Source of the DNA: Schlesneria paludicola DSM 18645
GTDB lineage: Bacteria > Planctomycetota > Planctomycetia > Planctomycetales > Planctomycetaceae
DNA length: 50,738 bases
NCBI GenBank assembly: GCA_945862235.1
Contig: CAMAYU010000025.1
Coordinates: forward strand, 1 to 50,738
Reading direction: 5' to 3'
Under the pieces are notes generated by a model. The model did not search any database and had not been told where the DNA came from. It saw only the letters and a program-made list of their open reading frames with translations. The position numbers were made by a program, and so were the translations under genes. This document shows, piece after piece, positions 30,799 through 39,232 of the stretch (its first letter is position 1; each line of letters opens with the position of its first letter).

Positions 30799-30920
30799 GA
30801 TCGAAGATGCCTCGTCCGTAAGAGTGGCCTCCGCACGAGGCCGGTCCAACACGGGCGGCGATGATATCGCTTCATCAAGCTGGAGGCAGGTTAAACTCCG
30901 CGCGGTCAGTAATGAGACAT

Positions 30921-31137
30921 CTGAGCGGGGCGGCGTAAGCCCAATGGCACTCATTTTGTCATTCACCCCGTGAGCGGCACGGCGCTAGCCGCCGGTTCTT
31001 TCCTTGGAAACACAACACCATCCACCGGCGGCTAGCGCCGTGCCGCTCAAAGTGAGTGCCATTGGGCGTAAGCCCCCCGGTTCTTGGGCGTAAGCCCTCT
31101 TTGGAAAAACCGGGGAGCTTACGCCGCCCCGCTCAGA
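30921..31137. repeat. Host palindrome interrupted by the 123-bp element (copy 1)
   Basis: The left end TGAGCGGGGCGGCGTAAGCC and the right end finishing in GCTTACGCCGCCCCGCTCAG are inverse copies. Without the inserted element the sequence matches the inverse of the intact palindrome at 38520-38607. The insertion point carries a 10-bp direct repeat, GGCGTAAGCC at 30932-30941 and 31065-31074. This fills most of the 30799-31175 gap between moeA and the lipoprotein gene. Confidence 0.9.
30942..31064. mobile_element. 123-bp MITE-like element, copy 1
   Basis: Ends are CAATGGCACTCA and its inverse; the 17-bp terminal repeat CAATGGCACTCATTTTG matches the other end with one mismatch. Inside lies another palindrome, GAGCGGCACGGCGCTAGCC with its inverse. 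Flanked by the direct repeat GGCGTAAGCC. It contains no gene, so movement would need an enzyme encoded elsewhere. Confidence 0.85.
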
Positions 31138-31175
31138 ATTTTTCACTTTGAACCACCAGCCCCCTCGACGAACCC

Positions 31176-32813
31176 TCACTTCACCAGAAACCGCAGCGAG
31201 TAACTCGCCTGCTTGCCGCTCAGGTCATCGACGACGGTCAGCTTGAGCGTGTGTGGGCCGAGGGGCAGGCGGTCGGGGATCGTGAACTGGTAGTTGTGGA
31301 AGTAGTCGCGGCGCGGGTTGCGGCAGCGGTCTTCGGTCGCGGCAAACGTCTTGTGCCAGCGAGTCTGGCCGTTCGCACCGATGATGTCGATGACCGAACG
31401 GAGCAGAGTCCGATGTTCGCCGTCGGGCGTTTGCTCGGTGTTGAAGTTCTCGATCTCGGCGTACAGCAGCACTTCCTGACCGGGAGTGAACTCATCTCGC
31501 GCGAACTTCTGGTAGTTGCCGAAGTACGAAATCTGTTCGCAGAAGGCGGTGTTCTTGATCGACAAGTCCGCCTGTTCGCGCAGCCGGCGCAAGGCCGTGT
31601 TGAGCGGTGCGATCGACTGTGTCGCGCGATCACGCGGGAGCGGGAACTGTTCGGCATCGAGTGAGTTCGACGCGGCCCAGCAGAGTTGCTGCCAATACTC
31701 CTGCTCGGACGCCTCCAAACCCGAGATCGCCGTCAGAGCTTGCTCGGGCCGTTGAGCGACCAAATACAACAACCTTAGATGGACCTGGCGGCGACGGTAC
31801 TCGGCCTGCGCCGCGACACTCGATCCCGGCGACATGTCCTTCAATTCACCTTCCACGCGCGCAATGAGCTGATTCACTTCCGACTGCCACGGACTGGGCG
31901 GAAGCGGCGGCGCAGCTTGAGAATTGACGGGCTGCACTCGCAACGCGGGACCACGTAGCGCTGGACCGTGCGTATCTCTCTTGGGCGTGGGAAGCACTTC
32001 ACCGAGCGGCACATTGTGAAATCCATCCGCCGTGTTGCTCGCCTCGCGACGGGGAAGTACTCCGCCGTATTCCATCGGCGAACGAAGAGGAACTGAGACT
32101 CCCGCAGACGGACGACTACTCCACATCGGCAGCTCGTTCGCGATCGTTGAAGATGCTGGCGGCGCGATCGCCTCGAACCCCTGCAACTCAACCGGGTTGT
32201 CGGAGGCATCCTGATCGGAGCGGTAATTCGCCGTGCGGAGGCCCGAATTGGCGGTCTGATCCGGCCGCTGTTCTTCCGTCCACGCCACCGCCTGAGTGAT
32301 GGGGGACCGCGCACCGTTTTCTAGCTCAACGGCCGGTTGATCGGTGGAGTGACCGCCGAACAGCAGTGTCGCGCCGGAGTCATCGCGTTGTGCCAGTGTG
32401 AGACGGCCCGGCTCAAGACCTCGCACGGACAGCTCGTCACTGCGTGTCGTCGTCGCATCGTCCGCCGTCACCCTGCTCTCGCGTCGCGGCAGCCCCGGAA
32501 CGATGGCCGGTTCGTGTTGCAAACCGCGATCATTTAGAGGCGATTCGTGGAGGGATGCTTCAACCGCTTTCTGTGATCGGTGCGTGACAAGACCGCGCGA
32601 CGCAGCCTCGCGCGGCGAACGAGTCTCCCGCACTTCCACCCCATCGCTCGTAGGCTTGCTCCGCGCGGACAGCATGCTTCGCGCTGCGGTCTCATCGCTC
32701 AATGAAACCTGTTTTCCGAGACCGCTCATGCGACTCGGCGCGGACAGAGCGCAGCCCGAGGCTGCACACAGCCCCAGTCCGAGCCACAGCAGCGGACCGA
32801 CACGGCGAATCAT
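31176..32813 (-). CDS. Lipoprotein of unknown function with C-terminal beta domain
   Basis: 545 residues. The signal peptide ends in LGLCAASGCALS, a lipobox (Cys about 21). Residues 30-300 are low-complexity and Ser/Arg/Pro-rich with no recognised domain. From about 310 come helices (ELKDMSPGSSVAAQAEYRRR, PEQALTAISGLEASEQEYW), and the last 120 residues (EVLLYAEIENFNTEQTPDGE to HTLKLTVVDDLSGKQASYSL) look like an Ig-type beta sandwich. I know such proteins only as conserved hypotheticals of planctomycetes. The ATG at 32813 puts the signal first; a GTG at 32828 is an alternative. Confidence 0.72.
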   Translation of the reverse strand: MIRRVGPLLWLGLGLCAASGCALSAPSRMSGLGKQVSLSDETAARSMLSARSKPTSDGVEVRETRSPREAASRGLVTHRSQKAVEASLHESPLNDRGLQHEPAIVPGLPRRESRVTADDATTTRSDELSVRGLEPGRLTLAQRDDSGATLLFGGHSTDQPAVELENGARSPITQAVAWTEEQRPDQTANSGLRTANYRSDQDASDNPVELQGFEAIAPPASSTIANELPMWSSRPSAGVSVPLRSPMEYGGVLPRREASNTADGFHNVPLGEVLPTPKRDTHGPALRGPALRVQPVNSQAAPPLPPSPWQSEVNQLIARVEGELKDMSPGSSVAAQAEYRRRQVHLRLLYLVAQRPEQALTAISGLEASEQEYWQQLCWAASNSLDAEQFPLPRDRATQSIAPLNTALRRLREQADLSIKNTAFCEQISYFGNYQKFARDEFTPGQEVLLYAEIENFNTEQTPDGEHRTLLRSVIDIIGANGQTRWHKTFAATEDRCRNPRRDYFHNYQFTIPDRLPLGPHTLKLTVVDDLSGKQASYSLRFLVK

Positions 32814-33031
32814 GAGCGAACTCAACACGGGAAGAACAGACTTTGACAGGGAGAGCGTTCGATACAGATGTGTTCACGGCGCGCGTCCCTTCAGAACGAC
32901 GGGACGCAGCCGCACGACGATGATCAAGTTGAAAAGGGAGGAACAGGGGCGGGAACCTAGTAAAACGGGCAAAACACGACAAGATCATCCGCCCGGTCAA
33001 CGAGGCCACCGCCCTGTTAAATTTGGGAAAC

Positions 33032-33131
33032 GGGTGCCACGGTCACGGAGTCCTCGACGTGGCCGTGTGAGAACTCCAAGCCGATTTCCCAATCTCACGG
33101 CCACGTCGAGGACTCCGTGACCGTGGCACCC
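33032..33131. repeat. Long inverted repeat (GGGTGCCACGGTCACGGAG type)
   Basis: Arms at 33032-33072 and 33093-33131 are inverse copies except for a 2-base difference at the inner end, with a 20-base loop. A second copy begins at 50664 and is cut by the window end. It lies in the 32814-33365 gap, where no gene is seen. Confidence 0.8.
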
Positions 33132-33365
33132 AAGTTGAAAAAGACGATGGCCTTGCGTGGGCGGTGACTCTGCTCTGATTGTGCGGCCGATACCTCGTAA
33201 GGCCATGAATGAAATGTTCGAGGCGAGCCGTGTACCGTCAGGCCACGGGTTTCCCGCGAACATGAAGAACCCGCAGCCTGACGGCATGCGGATCGCCAAT
33301 CTCTCAGTTTGGGCCGCGTGGAGTAGAAATCACCGGCCGCACTTTGCCCTCAACTGGACCGCTCC

Positions 33366-34655
33366 ATGAAACCCTGCTCAACCTGCGGCCAAGCGACTTC
33401 CGAAACGGCGCGGCTGTGCGAACACTGCGGCGCGCCCGTGATCAAGTCCCCCACGGATAACGTCGAGCTGGCGGATCGCGTTCGGAGACTGGCCGCCGAG
33501 GGACAAAAACTCGAAGCGATCAAACTGCTGCGCGAGGCCACTGGCGTCGGGTTGGCCGAAGCGAAGGCGGGCGTCGAGGCGATCGAACGCGGCAACCTCA
33601 TCACGTTCTCTGGAAGCGATGGCACTCCGGGTGGCTTGAGCCACGAAATCGAACAACAACTGCTCCGGCTCGTCCAAGAGGGCCAAAAGATTCAAGCGAT
33701 CAAGCTCTACCGCGAACACACGTCGAGCGGCCTGAAGGAGGCGAAGGAGTTCGTCGAATCATTGGCCGCACAACGAGGAATCGTCACCCCGCGCGGTGGG
33801 TGTCTGGGCGTACTGCTCGGCCTGATGATCGCGTTCATCTTCGCTGCCACCTGCGTCACGCGGGCGTTCGGCGAAGACGCCGCCTTGAAAACGACGATCT
33901 CACGCGGTGAGAAGTCAGTCGAAGGTTGGATCACACACACCGTTGAGTCCGAGTTCCAAGCCAAGCCGACCGAGATTCGCGTCCTGCTGCCGGACAAGTA
34001 TGACTCGGCAAAAATGTCGCGCGTCCTGTTCGTCCTCTCCGTCGAAGCGGGGCGAGAATCAAAGTACGGCGACGGGTTGGCCGAAGTGAAACGACTCGAC
34101 CTGCACAACAAACACGGCTTGATCTGCGTGGCCCCGACATTCGCCCACCTGCCGTGGTACGTGGACCATCCGACCGACAAGTCGATCCGGCAGGAGACCT
34201 ATTTCGTGCAGGTCGTCGTCCCATTCATCGACCGAACCTACCAAGTGAGAGCCACGCGCGAGGGGCGACTTCTCCTCGGCTTCAGCAAGTCAGGCTGGGG
34301 CGCGTGGAGCCTGCTCGCCCGGCATCCCGATCTCTTCGACAAAGCCGCCGCTTGGGACGCGCCACTCGACATGCCCCGTTTCGATCTCTATGGAGCAGCC
34401 CAAGTCTTCGGCACTCAGGAACACTTTGAATCGCGCCGCGTCCTCCCCGCGATTCTCAACTGCCCCGACCTCAAAGCGACTTCACCGCGTTTGGTCCTGA
34501 CCGGCTACGACAACTTCCGCACTCAACACGAGACCGCCCATCGACTCCTCGACGAAGCCAAGATCCCGCACGTCTATCGCGACGGCCCCAAGCTCAAGCA
34601 CCTCTGGAACAGCGGCTGGGTCGAGGAGGCGGTGGAACTGCTGTTGGCGGATTGA
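33366..34655 (+). CDS. Zinc ribbon - double L7/L12-C-like - TM - esterase fusion
   Basis: 429 residues. Cys4, Cys7, Cys18 and Cys21 form a zinc ribbon. Residues 33-77 and 93-138 are two repeats with the L7/L12 C-terminal pattern: EGQKLEAIKLLREATGVGLA-EAK and EGQKIQAIKLYREHTSSGLK-EAK. A membrane helix (about 147-163) follows. Residues 175-429 are an alpha/beta hydrolase of esterase type: GFSKSGWG near residue 305 carries the nucleophile Ser, and a His candidate is in PKLKHLWNSGW. The repeats would be cytoplasmic and the enzyme periplasmic. No stop or frameshift divides it, and both halves are intact. Each module is known; the combination I have not seen described. Flanked by repeats on both sides. 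Confidence 0.75.
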   Translation: MKPCSTCGQATSETARLCEHCGAPVIKSPTDNVELADRVRRLAAEGQKLEAIKLLREATGVGLAEAKAGVEAIERGNLITFSGSDGTPGGLSHEIEQQLLRLVQEGQKIQAIKLYREHTSSGLKEAKEFVESLAAQRGIVTPRGGCLGVLLGLMIAFIFAATCVTRAFGEDAALKTTISRGEKSVEGWITHTVESEFQAKPTEIRVLLPDKYDSAKMSRVLFVLSVEAGRESKYGDGLAEVKRLDLHNKHGLICVAPTFAHLPWYVDHPTDKSIRQETYFVQVVVPFIDRTYQVRATREGRLLLGFSKSGWGAWSLLARHPDLFDKAAAWDAPLDMPRFDLYGAAQVFGTQEHFESRRVLPAILNCPDLKATSPRLVLTGYDNFRTQHETAHRLLDEAKIPHVYRDGPKLKHLWNSGWVEEAVELLLAD

Positions 34656-34687
34656 GGACGTGGCGGATCAAGAACGGTCGTTTTTCA

Positions 34688-34914
34688 GAGTGAGCTTTGG
34701 TGAGCCGGGTGCCGTGAGGCCCCGGACTCTTTGTCGTACAAGTCCGGGGCCTCACGGCCAATGGCACTCACTTTGTCATTCACTCCGTGAGCGGCACGGC
34801 GCTAGCCACCGGTTCTTTGCTTGGAAACACAACTCCGTTTACCGGCGGCTAGCGCCCCGCCGCTCAAAGTGAGTGCCATTGGCCTCACGGCACCCGGCTC
34901 ACCAAAGCTCACTC
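34688..34914. repeat. Host palindrome (41-bp arms) interrupted by copy 2
   Basis: The left arm, 34688-34728, is a perfect inverse of the right arm, which begins at 34741 and ends at 34914 once the inserted element and its duplicated 10 bp are removed. Arm ends read GAGTGAGCTTTGGTGAGCC, and the inner part reads CCCCGGACTCTT. The insertion point carries GCCTCACGGC at 34749-34758 and 34882-34891. It fills the 34656-34962 gap; no gene is seen there. Confidence 0.9.
34759..34881. mobile_element. 123-bp MITE-like element, copy 2
   Basis: Perfect 17-bp terminal inverted repeat CAATGGCACTCACTTTG, same length as copies 1 and 3, with an internal palindrome that has several substitutions (GCCCCGCCGC instead of GCCGTGCCGC). 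Flanked by the direct repeat GCCTCACGGC. Confidence 0.85.
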
Positions 34915-34962
34915 GATTGTCGATGTGCCGACCCCAAGTTTGAACAACCACCAACGGGTGGG

Positions 34963-36363
34963 CTACTTCAGCTCAAACCCGACATCAGCGGGACGGCCTT
35001 GTTCGGATTCGATGGCTCCTTCGTTGTCGGTGCCGTCTTCGCCGACGCTCCAGACGAGGGCCTTGGTGGGTGAGTCGCGGCGGTAGAGGAGTCGCCCGCC
35101 GCTGCGATGACACGGGTCGAGTGGGACCGCTTCCAAATAGTCGGGGACCAGTGCGTCGAGGCTCGCGGGGAACTCGCCCTTGTCGCGGCGATAGGCCTGC
35201 GCGGCGAGCATCACTTCCAGCGCGGTTTGTCGTCCGCGAAAGCGTTGAACGCCATCGTCCACCTGCTTCGTGACGGGGAAGATCATCTTGCTGACGATCG
35301 ACAGCTTCGCTACGCGGTCGATCTGGGTGGGGTCGAGTTCACCGGGGGCACGGGCCACGGTGGGATCGGTGTCGAACAGCATCACGAGGCCAGAGCCGAC
35401 CAGCTTGCGACGCAAGGCCAGCGGCTGGTCGATCTCGCGAGTTTGGTTGGAGATGATGTGGCGGAACAGGCGGATGGTCAGCTCAGGTTCACCGACCATC
35501 CAAAAGAACCCACGTTGAACTCGCTCGGGAATATCACCCGGTTGTCCACCTACGGGACCAAGGTTAGCCATCCAACCGGGAATTCTCAGCGAGTTCCGCA
35601 GCGCGAGGTACTCGGTCCTGAGCATGTTCGATTGGGACTCGTACAGCGAGAAGTCGGCTTTGACTTGTGCGAGGCCCGCTCGCAATTGATCGGCCGTCAC
35701 GGCGGGATGCTCGGCCCATCGCTGCATTCCACCTGAAGACATGGCATGGAGCGCGGCGCCGAACAATCCGGAAATCATCGGTCCGCGATGCGACGCATGA
35801 CCGCCGCTGCGATAGCCCGCGCGGGCCAATTTCCACGCTTCATCGACATCCCCTTCGTGCAGACACCGCATCTGATCGATCAGCCCGATCCGGACAAAAC
35901 TGCGCAGCTCTTGAGCCGCCGCCAGATGCGTGGAAAACGTCATCGTGGCGGGAGACACATCGAGTGCCCGCTCCTTCTCAGACCCGCGCCGCCAGAGAGC
36001 CAGCGCCGGGCGATGGTCATCGATCCACGTCCGCATCGCTGCGTCGGCCGCCTCCCAACCTTGCTTGTAGACCTCGTCGTGATTGGCCGGTTCGGTCACT
36101 CCCTTGAGACGCATGCCTTCAATCAACTGCACTCGCATCGACTGTGCGGCGCGATACTCGGTGAAGGCGTTCTCCTCGGGAGGAATCACGTCGCCGACAA
36201 ACGCCTCCACGTCGAATGGCTCGCCCATATCAGGAACGTTCGCTAAGAAGCACGCTCGCACCGCAAACGGTGTCAGGGCGATCAGCACCACCACGAACAA
36301 GCCCCAGACCGACCAAGGCCAGTTCCAACACTTCCACCACGCCGCATGAGTTTCATCCGTCAT
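34963..36363 (-). CDS. Membrane protein with pseudopilin-like C-terminal segment
   Basis: 466 residues. One membrane segment near residues 17-38 (SVWGLFVVVLIALTPFAVRA), then a helical extracytoplasmic region. The end contains LAAQAYRRDKGEFPASLDAL followed by VPDYLEAVPLDPC and GGRLLYRRDS, which resembles the C-terminal part of type II secretion pseudopilins (GYPxxLxxLVPxYLxxxPxDP). The N-terminus is not a prepilin signal. Proteins with this tail are frequent in planctomycetes and of unknown function. It is convergent with the fusion gene and separated from glpD by a 119-bp divergent spacer. Confidence 0.7.
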   Translation of the reverse strand: MTDETHAAWWKCWNWPWSVWGLFVVVLIALTPFAVRACFLANVPDMGEPFDVEAFVGDVIPPEENAFTEYRAAQSMRVQLIEGMRLKGVTEPANHDEVYKQGWEAADAAMRTWIDDHRPALALWRRGSEKERALDVSPATMTFSTHLAAAQELRSFVRIGLIDQMRCLHEGDVDEAWKLARAGYRSGGHASHRGPMISGLFGAALHAMSSGGMQRWAEHPAVTADQLRAGLAQVKADFSLYESQSNMLRTEYLALRNSLRIPGWMANLGPVGGQPGDIPERVQRGFFWMVGEPELTIRLFRHIISNQTREIDQPLALRRKLVGSGLVMLFDTDPTVARAPGELDPTQIDRVAKLSIVSKMIFPVTKQVDDGVQRFRGRQTALEVMLAAQAYRRDKGEFPASLDALVPDYLEAVPLDPCHRSGGRLLYRRDSPTKALVWSVGEDGTDNEGAIESEQGRPADVGFELK

Positions 36364-36482
36364 CGCACGCCCCCCCTAAGGCAATTTGTCTTTCGCTGAT
36401 TTGCAGCATAATCGAGGAACATGTCCGTTTGCCATCCTAGCTCTTCCGCCGACTCTCATTCCCTTCACAACGGACTCTCGCC

Positions 36483-38471
36483 ATGACCTCACTTGGATCG
36501 ACAGACAGTTCGCCGGAACAAGCCGCTCGACCTGTGCTCGTCCTCGGTGGCGGGATTCATGGCGCGGCCGTCGCGCGCGAGTTGGCTCTGAACGGCGTAC
36601 CGGTGGTGCTGATCGACGCGAACGACCTCGCGGCCGGGGCGACGTCCAAATCGTCGCGGCTCATACATGGCGGGTTGAGGTATCTCGAATACGGCGACGT
36701 GCGGCTGGTGCGTGAGTCGCTGATCGAACGGCGGCGGTTACTCGAACTCGCGCCGCATCTGGTTCGTCCACTCAGGCTCTTCGTCCCGACGACGCAGCGT
36801 TGGTCGGGGCTGCTCCGATCGGTACTCGGGTTCTTCAAGTTGGCTCGGACGCGACTTGGCCGTTGGTTGCTGAGCCGTGCGGAACGACGCGCACCGCGCG
36901 GCTATTGGCCCGTGCGCATCGGCCTGTGGATGTATGACCTGTTCTCGTGGGGTGACGGGCTGCCGAAAAGTCGCGGGGGACGGCGAGGGGCAAGGGCTGA
37001 GGGGCAAGGGACGGAGCAGAACCTGGCAGCGGCGGATTCATCGGCTGTCCCTCGTCCCTCAGCCCTCGCCTCTCAGCCCCTTGTCGATCCTCAACGCTAC
37101 CGCTGGATGGCCGAGTACTCCGACGCGCAGATGGTCTACCCCGAACGGTGCGTCTTCGACCTATTGGCCGATGCAGAACAATCGGCGCGTGAACAAGGAA
37201 CGCTGTTTGAAGTCATCCCTCATGCCAAGTTGGAGTGGCACGGTTCAGCGATCCGCATCCTCGGGTCTGCTCTGAGTTCCAACTCGCCCGACTCACCAAG
37301 CCCCCCTCACCCTAACCCTCTCCCTCCAAAGTCGGGGGGCGACGGGACAAGGCCGGAAGCGAAGGCAGAAGAACCCCTCACCCTAGCCCTCTCCCCGCAG
37401 GGCCGGGGCGAGGGAACAAGAAGCGCCGCAACGAAATCGCTTGCTGACTTTCAACCATCAACTCTCCACTATCAACCCTCCTTCACCCCGTCCCTCATCA
37501 TCAACGTCAGCGGTGCGTGGGGCGACATCACGTTGAACGGGATCGACGCCGGGACGACGCCGTTGTTCGCCGGGACGAAAGGGAGTCATTTCATTACGAG
37601 GCACCCGCAACTCAAGGCGGCTCTCGGTGACGGCGGTGTCTATGCGGAGACGGCTGATCGACGACTTTGCTTCATCCTGCCGCTGGGTGACGCGGTGCTC
37701 GTTGGCACGACGGACGAACGTTGGTCGGGACCACCCGAGGACGCTGTCGCCAGCGATGCGGAACTCGACTACTTACTCAGCCTCGTGCAAACGGTGTTCG
37801 GTCTGACACTGAGTCGCTTCGATATCGTCGCCCACTACAGCGGCGTGCGGCCGCTTCCGCGCACGACCGACACCAACAACGCGGCCGTCTCGCGTGACCA
37901 CTCGCTCGTCGAGCATCGACTGCATGGAGTCCACATCGTCACGCTGGTCGGGGGCAAACTGACGACGTTCCGTTCGGTCGCGGAACAAATCGCAGATCGC
38001 GTGCTGCGGCAACTCGGGATCACACGACAAACGTCCACATGCGAGCGGTTGCTCGCTGGTTCAGACGACTTTCCGCGCGAGTCGTCTGAGTGGCCAAAGC
38101 TCTGGCAACAATGGGCGACCGATTATGGCACGACCGCTGAAGAGGCCAACGCCCTCTGGCCGCTGTACGGAATGAGAACGAGAGAGATCCTCGCCGCAGT
38201 CGCCCCGCAGCCGCTCATCGTTGTCGCCGACACACCGTTCACGACGCGCGTCGTCCGCGGGGTGATCGAACGCGAATGGGTCACGACGCTCGACGACTTG
38301 ATCGAACGCCGGCTGATGCTGGTCTTCGCACCCAACCTCACGCTCGGCACGTTGCAGGACTTGGCGGAGTGCCTCGTCGCGTCAGGCCGTCTGACTGCGG
38401 ATGCGGTTCCATCCGCGATCAGGTCCACGCGAGAGAGACTGCTCACGCATTACGGCCGCGCCGTGACTTAG
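36483..38471 (+). CDS. glpD: Glycerol-3-phosphate dehydrogenase GlpD with in-frame repeat inserts
   Basis: 662 residues, longer than the usual 500-550. FAD-dependent oxidation of sn-glycerol 3-phosphate at the membrane. Residues 17-40 (VLVLGGGIHGAAVARELALNG) are the FAD Rossmann motif; SKSSRLIHGGLRYLEYGDV is the family signature; VSGAWGDITLNG and LGDAVLVGTTDERW are later FAD/substrate parts. Two additions break the family pattern: residues about 163-198 (Arg/Gly/Ala-rich) and about 264-334 (containing PPHPNPLPP and LTLALSPQGRGEGTR). Both are encoded by repeat sequence and keep the frame. The sequence on either side continues the conserved fold, so the enzyme is probably functional with two extra loops. 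Confidence 0.93.
   Translation: MTSLGSTDSSPEQAARPVLVLGGGIHGAAVARELALNGVPVVLIDANDLAAGATSKSSRLIHGGLRYLEYGDVRLVRESLIERRRLLELAPHLVRPLRLFVPTTQRWSGLLRSVLGFFKLARTRLGRWLLSRAERRAPRGYWPVRIGLWMYDLFSWGDGLPKSRGGRRGARAEGQGTEQNLAAADSSAVPRPSALASQPLVDPQRYRWMAEYSDAQMVYPERCVFDLLADAEQSAREQGTLFEVIPHAKLEWHGSAIRILGSALSSNSPDSPSPPHPNPLPPKSGGDGTRPEAKAEEPLTLALSPQGRGEGTRSAATKSLADFQPSTLHYQPSFTPSLIINVSGAWGDITLNGIDAGTTPLFAGTKGSHFITRHPQLKAALGDGGVYAETADRRLCFILPLGDAVLVGTTDERWSGPPEDAVASDAELDYLLSLVQTVFGLTLSRFDIVAHYSGVRPLPRTTDTNNAAVSRDHSLVEHRLHGVHIVTLVGGKLTTFRSVAEQIADRVLRQLGITRQTSTCERLLAGSDDFPRESSEWPKLWQQWATDYGTTAEEANALWPLYGMRTREILAAVAPQPLIVVADTPFTTRVVRGVIEREWVTTLDDLIERRLMLVFAPNLTLGTLQDLAECLVASGRLTADAVPSAIRSTRERLLTHYGRAVT
36982..37080. 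repeat. Imperfect inverted repeat inside glpD (insert 1)
   Basis: GGCGAGGGGCAAGGGCTGAG starting at 36982 is mirrored by a sequence ending at 37070-37080, with several mismatches and about 35 bases between. It encodes the first extra loop of GlpD. Confidence 0.75.
37301..37420. repeat. Two tandem copies of the CCCTCACCCTA repeat inside glpD (insert 2)
   Basis: Copy a at 37301-37348 and copy b at 37372-37420 each run from CCCCTCACCCTAnCCCTCTC to a G-rich end. Copy b is nearly identical to the inverse of 29274-29322 upstream of lnt. Read in frame, copy b gives LTLALSPQGRGEGTR. Confidence 0.85.
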
Positions 38472-38519
38472 CACGGATTGCAGACCAAGGTTGACTAGCC
38501 CGATCACAAAAGTGAGAGG

Positions 38520-38607
38520 CCGCTGAGCGGGGCGGCATAAGCCCCCTGGCTCTTCCAAAGAGGACTTACGTCCCAAGAACCGGGGGGCTTACGCCGCCCC
38601 GCTCAGA
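38520..38607. repeat. Intact host palindrome (empty site matching 30921-31137)
   Basis: TGAGCGGGGCGGCATAAGCC at the left end and an inverse arm ending GCCGCCCCGCTCAG at the right, with inner GGCTCTTC and GAAGAACC. Its inverse aligns with the 30921 palindrome minus the inserted element. It sits in the 38472-38709 spacer downstream of glpD; a short GGGCAAGAGTGCCC hairpin lies near 38670. Confidence 0.85.
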
Positions 38608-38709
38608 GATCTCATCACGGACCAGGTGATGGCAAGTTGAAAGACACGTTGTTCCAGTCAGGTCGGGACGGGCAAGAGTGCCCATCCTACACAGGACCGA
38701 ACGTGTGAC

Positions 38710-39216
38710 TCAGAACTCGGGCGCGAGCTTGTTGCCTGCGGGGAGCAGGAGCGGGTTCGAGAGACCTTCTTGAACGACGCCGGGGGCGAACCGCGCGTCT
38801 GTCTCAAACAAGTTGCGACCGTCGGAAGGAGAAGACGGCGCGAGTCGCCACGTCAGCGGGGACGTTGTTCCGAATTCTCGCTGCACGGAGGAGATCGAAA
38901 CGGCGACCATCAGCAGCGCGGCGAGAGCCATCGCAGCGGCGGGGATCCAGCCGTTGAAGCGGTCTCGCCCACGCGGCCATTCCGGCAACGCAGCGGCGAC
39001 GAGCGGCCAGAGACTGGGGCGTGAGTGTGTCTCAAGCTCCATCGCCGAGGTCGAGATCGTTTGCAGGGCGTCGAGGCTGAGTTGCAGGCGACGCTGTTGC
39101 TCGCGGCATTTCGGGCACGCGGCCACATGAGCACGCAGAGCCTCGACTTCAGTCGTGTCCGAGAGATCGTTTCCGATCCACAACGGCAAGAGTCGGCGGG
39201 ATTGTTCGCAATTCAT
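38710..39216 (-). CDS. Anti-sigma factor, zinc-finger (zf-HC2) type
   Basis: About 168 residues. The N-terminal 45 contain CEQSRRLLPLWIGNDLS and HVAACPKCREQ, the His-x3-Cys-x2-Cys zinc anti-sigma motif. A membrane helix (GWIPAAAMALAALLMVAVSI) lies near the middle, and the C-terminal third faces the periplasm. It should hold the sigma factor encoded just upstream and release it on an envelope signal. The start at 39216 is preferred because GAGG sits 8 bases before it; an in-frame ATG at 39243 would overlap the sigma gene by 11 bp. Confidence 0.82.
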   Translation of the reverse strand: MNCEQSRRLLPLWIGNDLSDTTEVEALRAHVAACPKCREQQRRLQLSLDALQTISTSAMELETHSRPSLWPLVAAALPEWPRGRDRFNGWIPAAAMALAALLMVAVSISSVQREFGTTSPLTWRLAPSSPSDGRNLFETDARFAPGVVQEGLSNPLLLPAGNKLAPEF

Positions 39217-39232
39217 GGCGATGGCCTCGGCG

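Noticed and set aside
33032-33131. Terminator reading of the long inverted repeat
   Set aside because: No T tract on either side and arms far longer than needed; a second copy exists at 50664, so it is a repeat.
37301-37420. CRISPR-like reading of the two tandem copies in glpD
   Set aside because: Only two copies, no equal spacers, and the repeat also occurs singly elsewhere.
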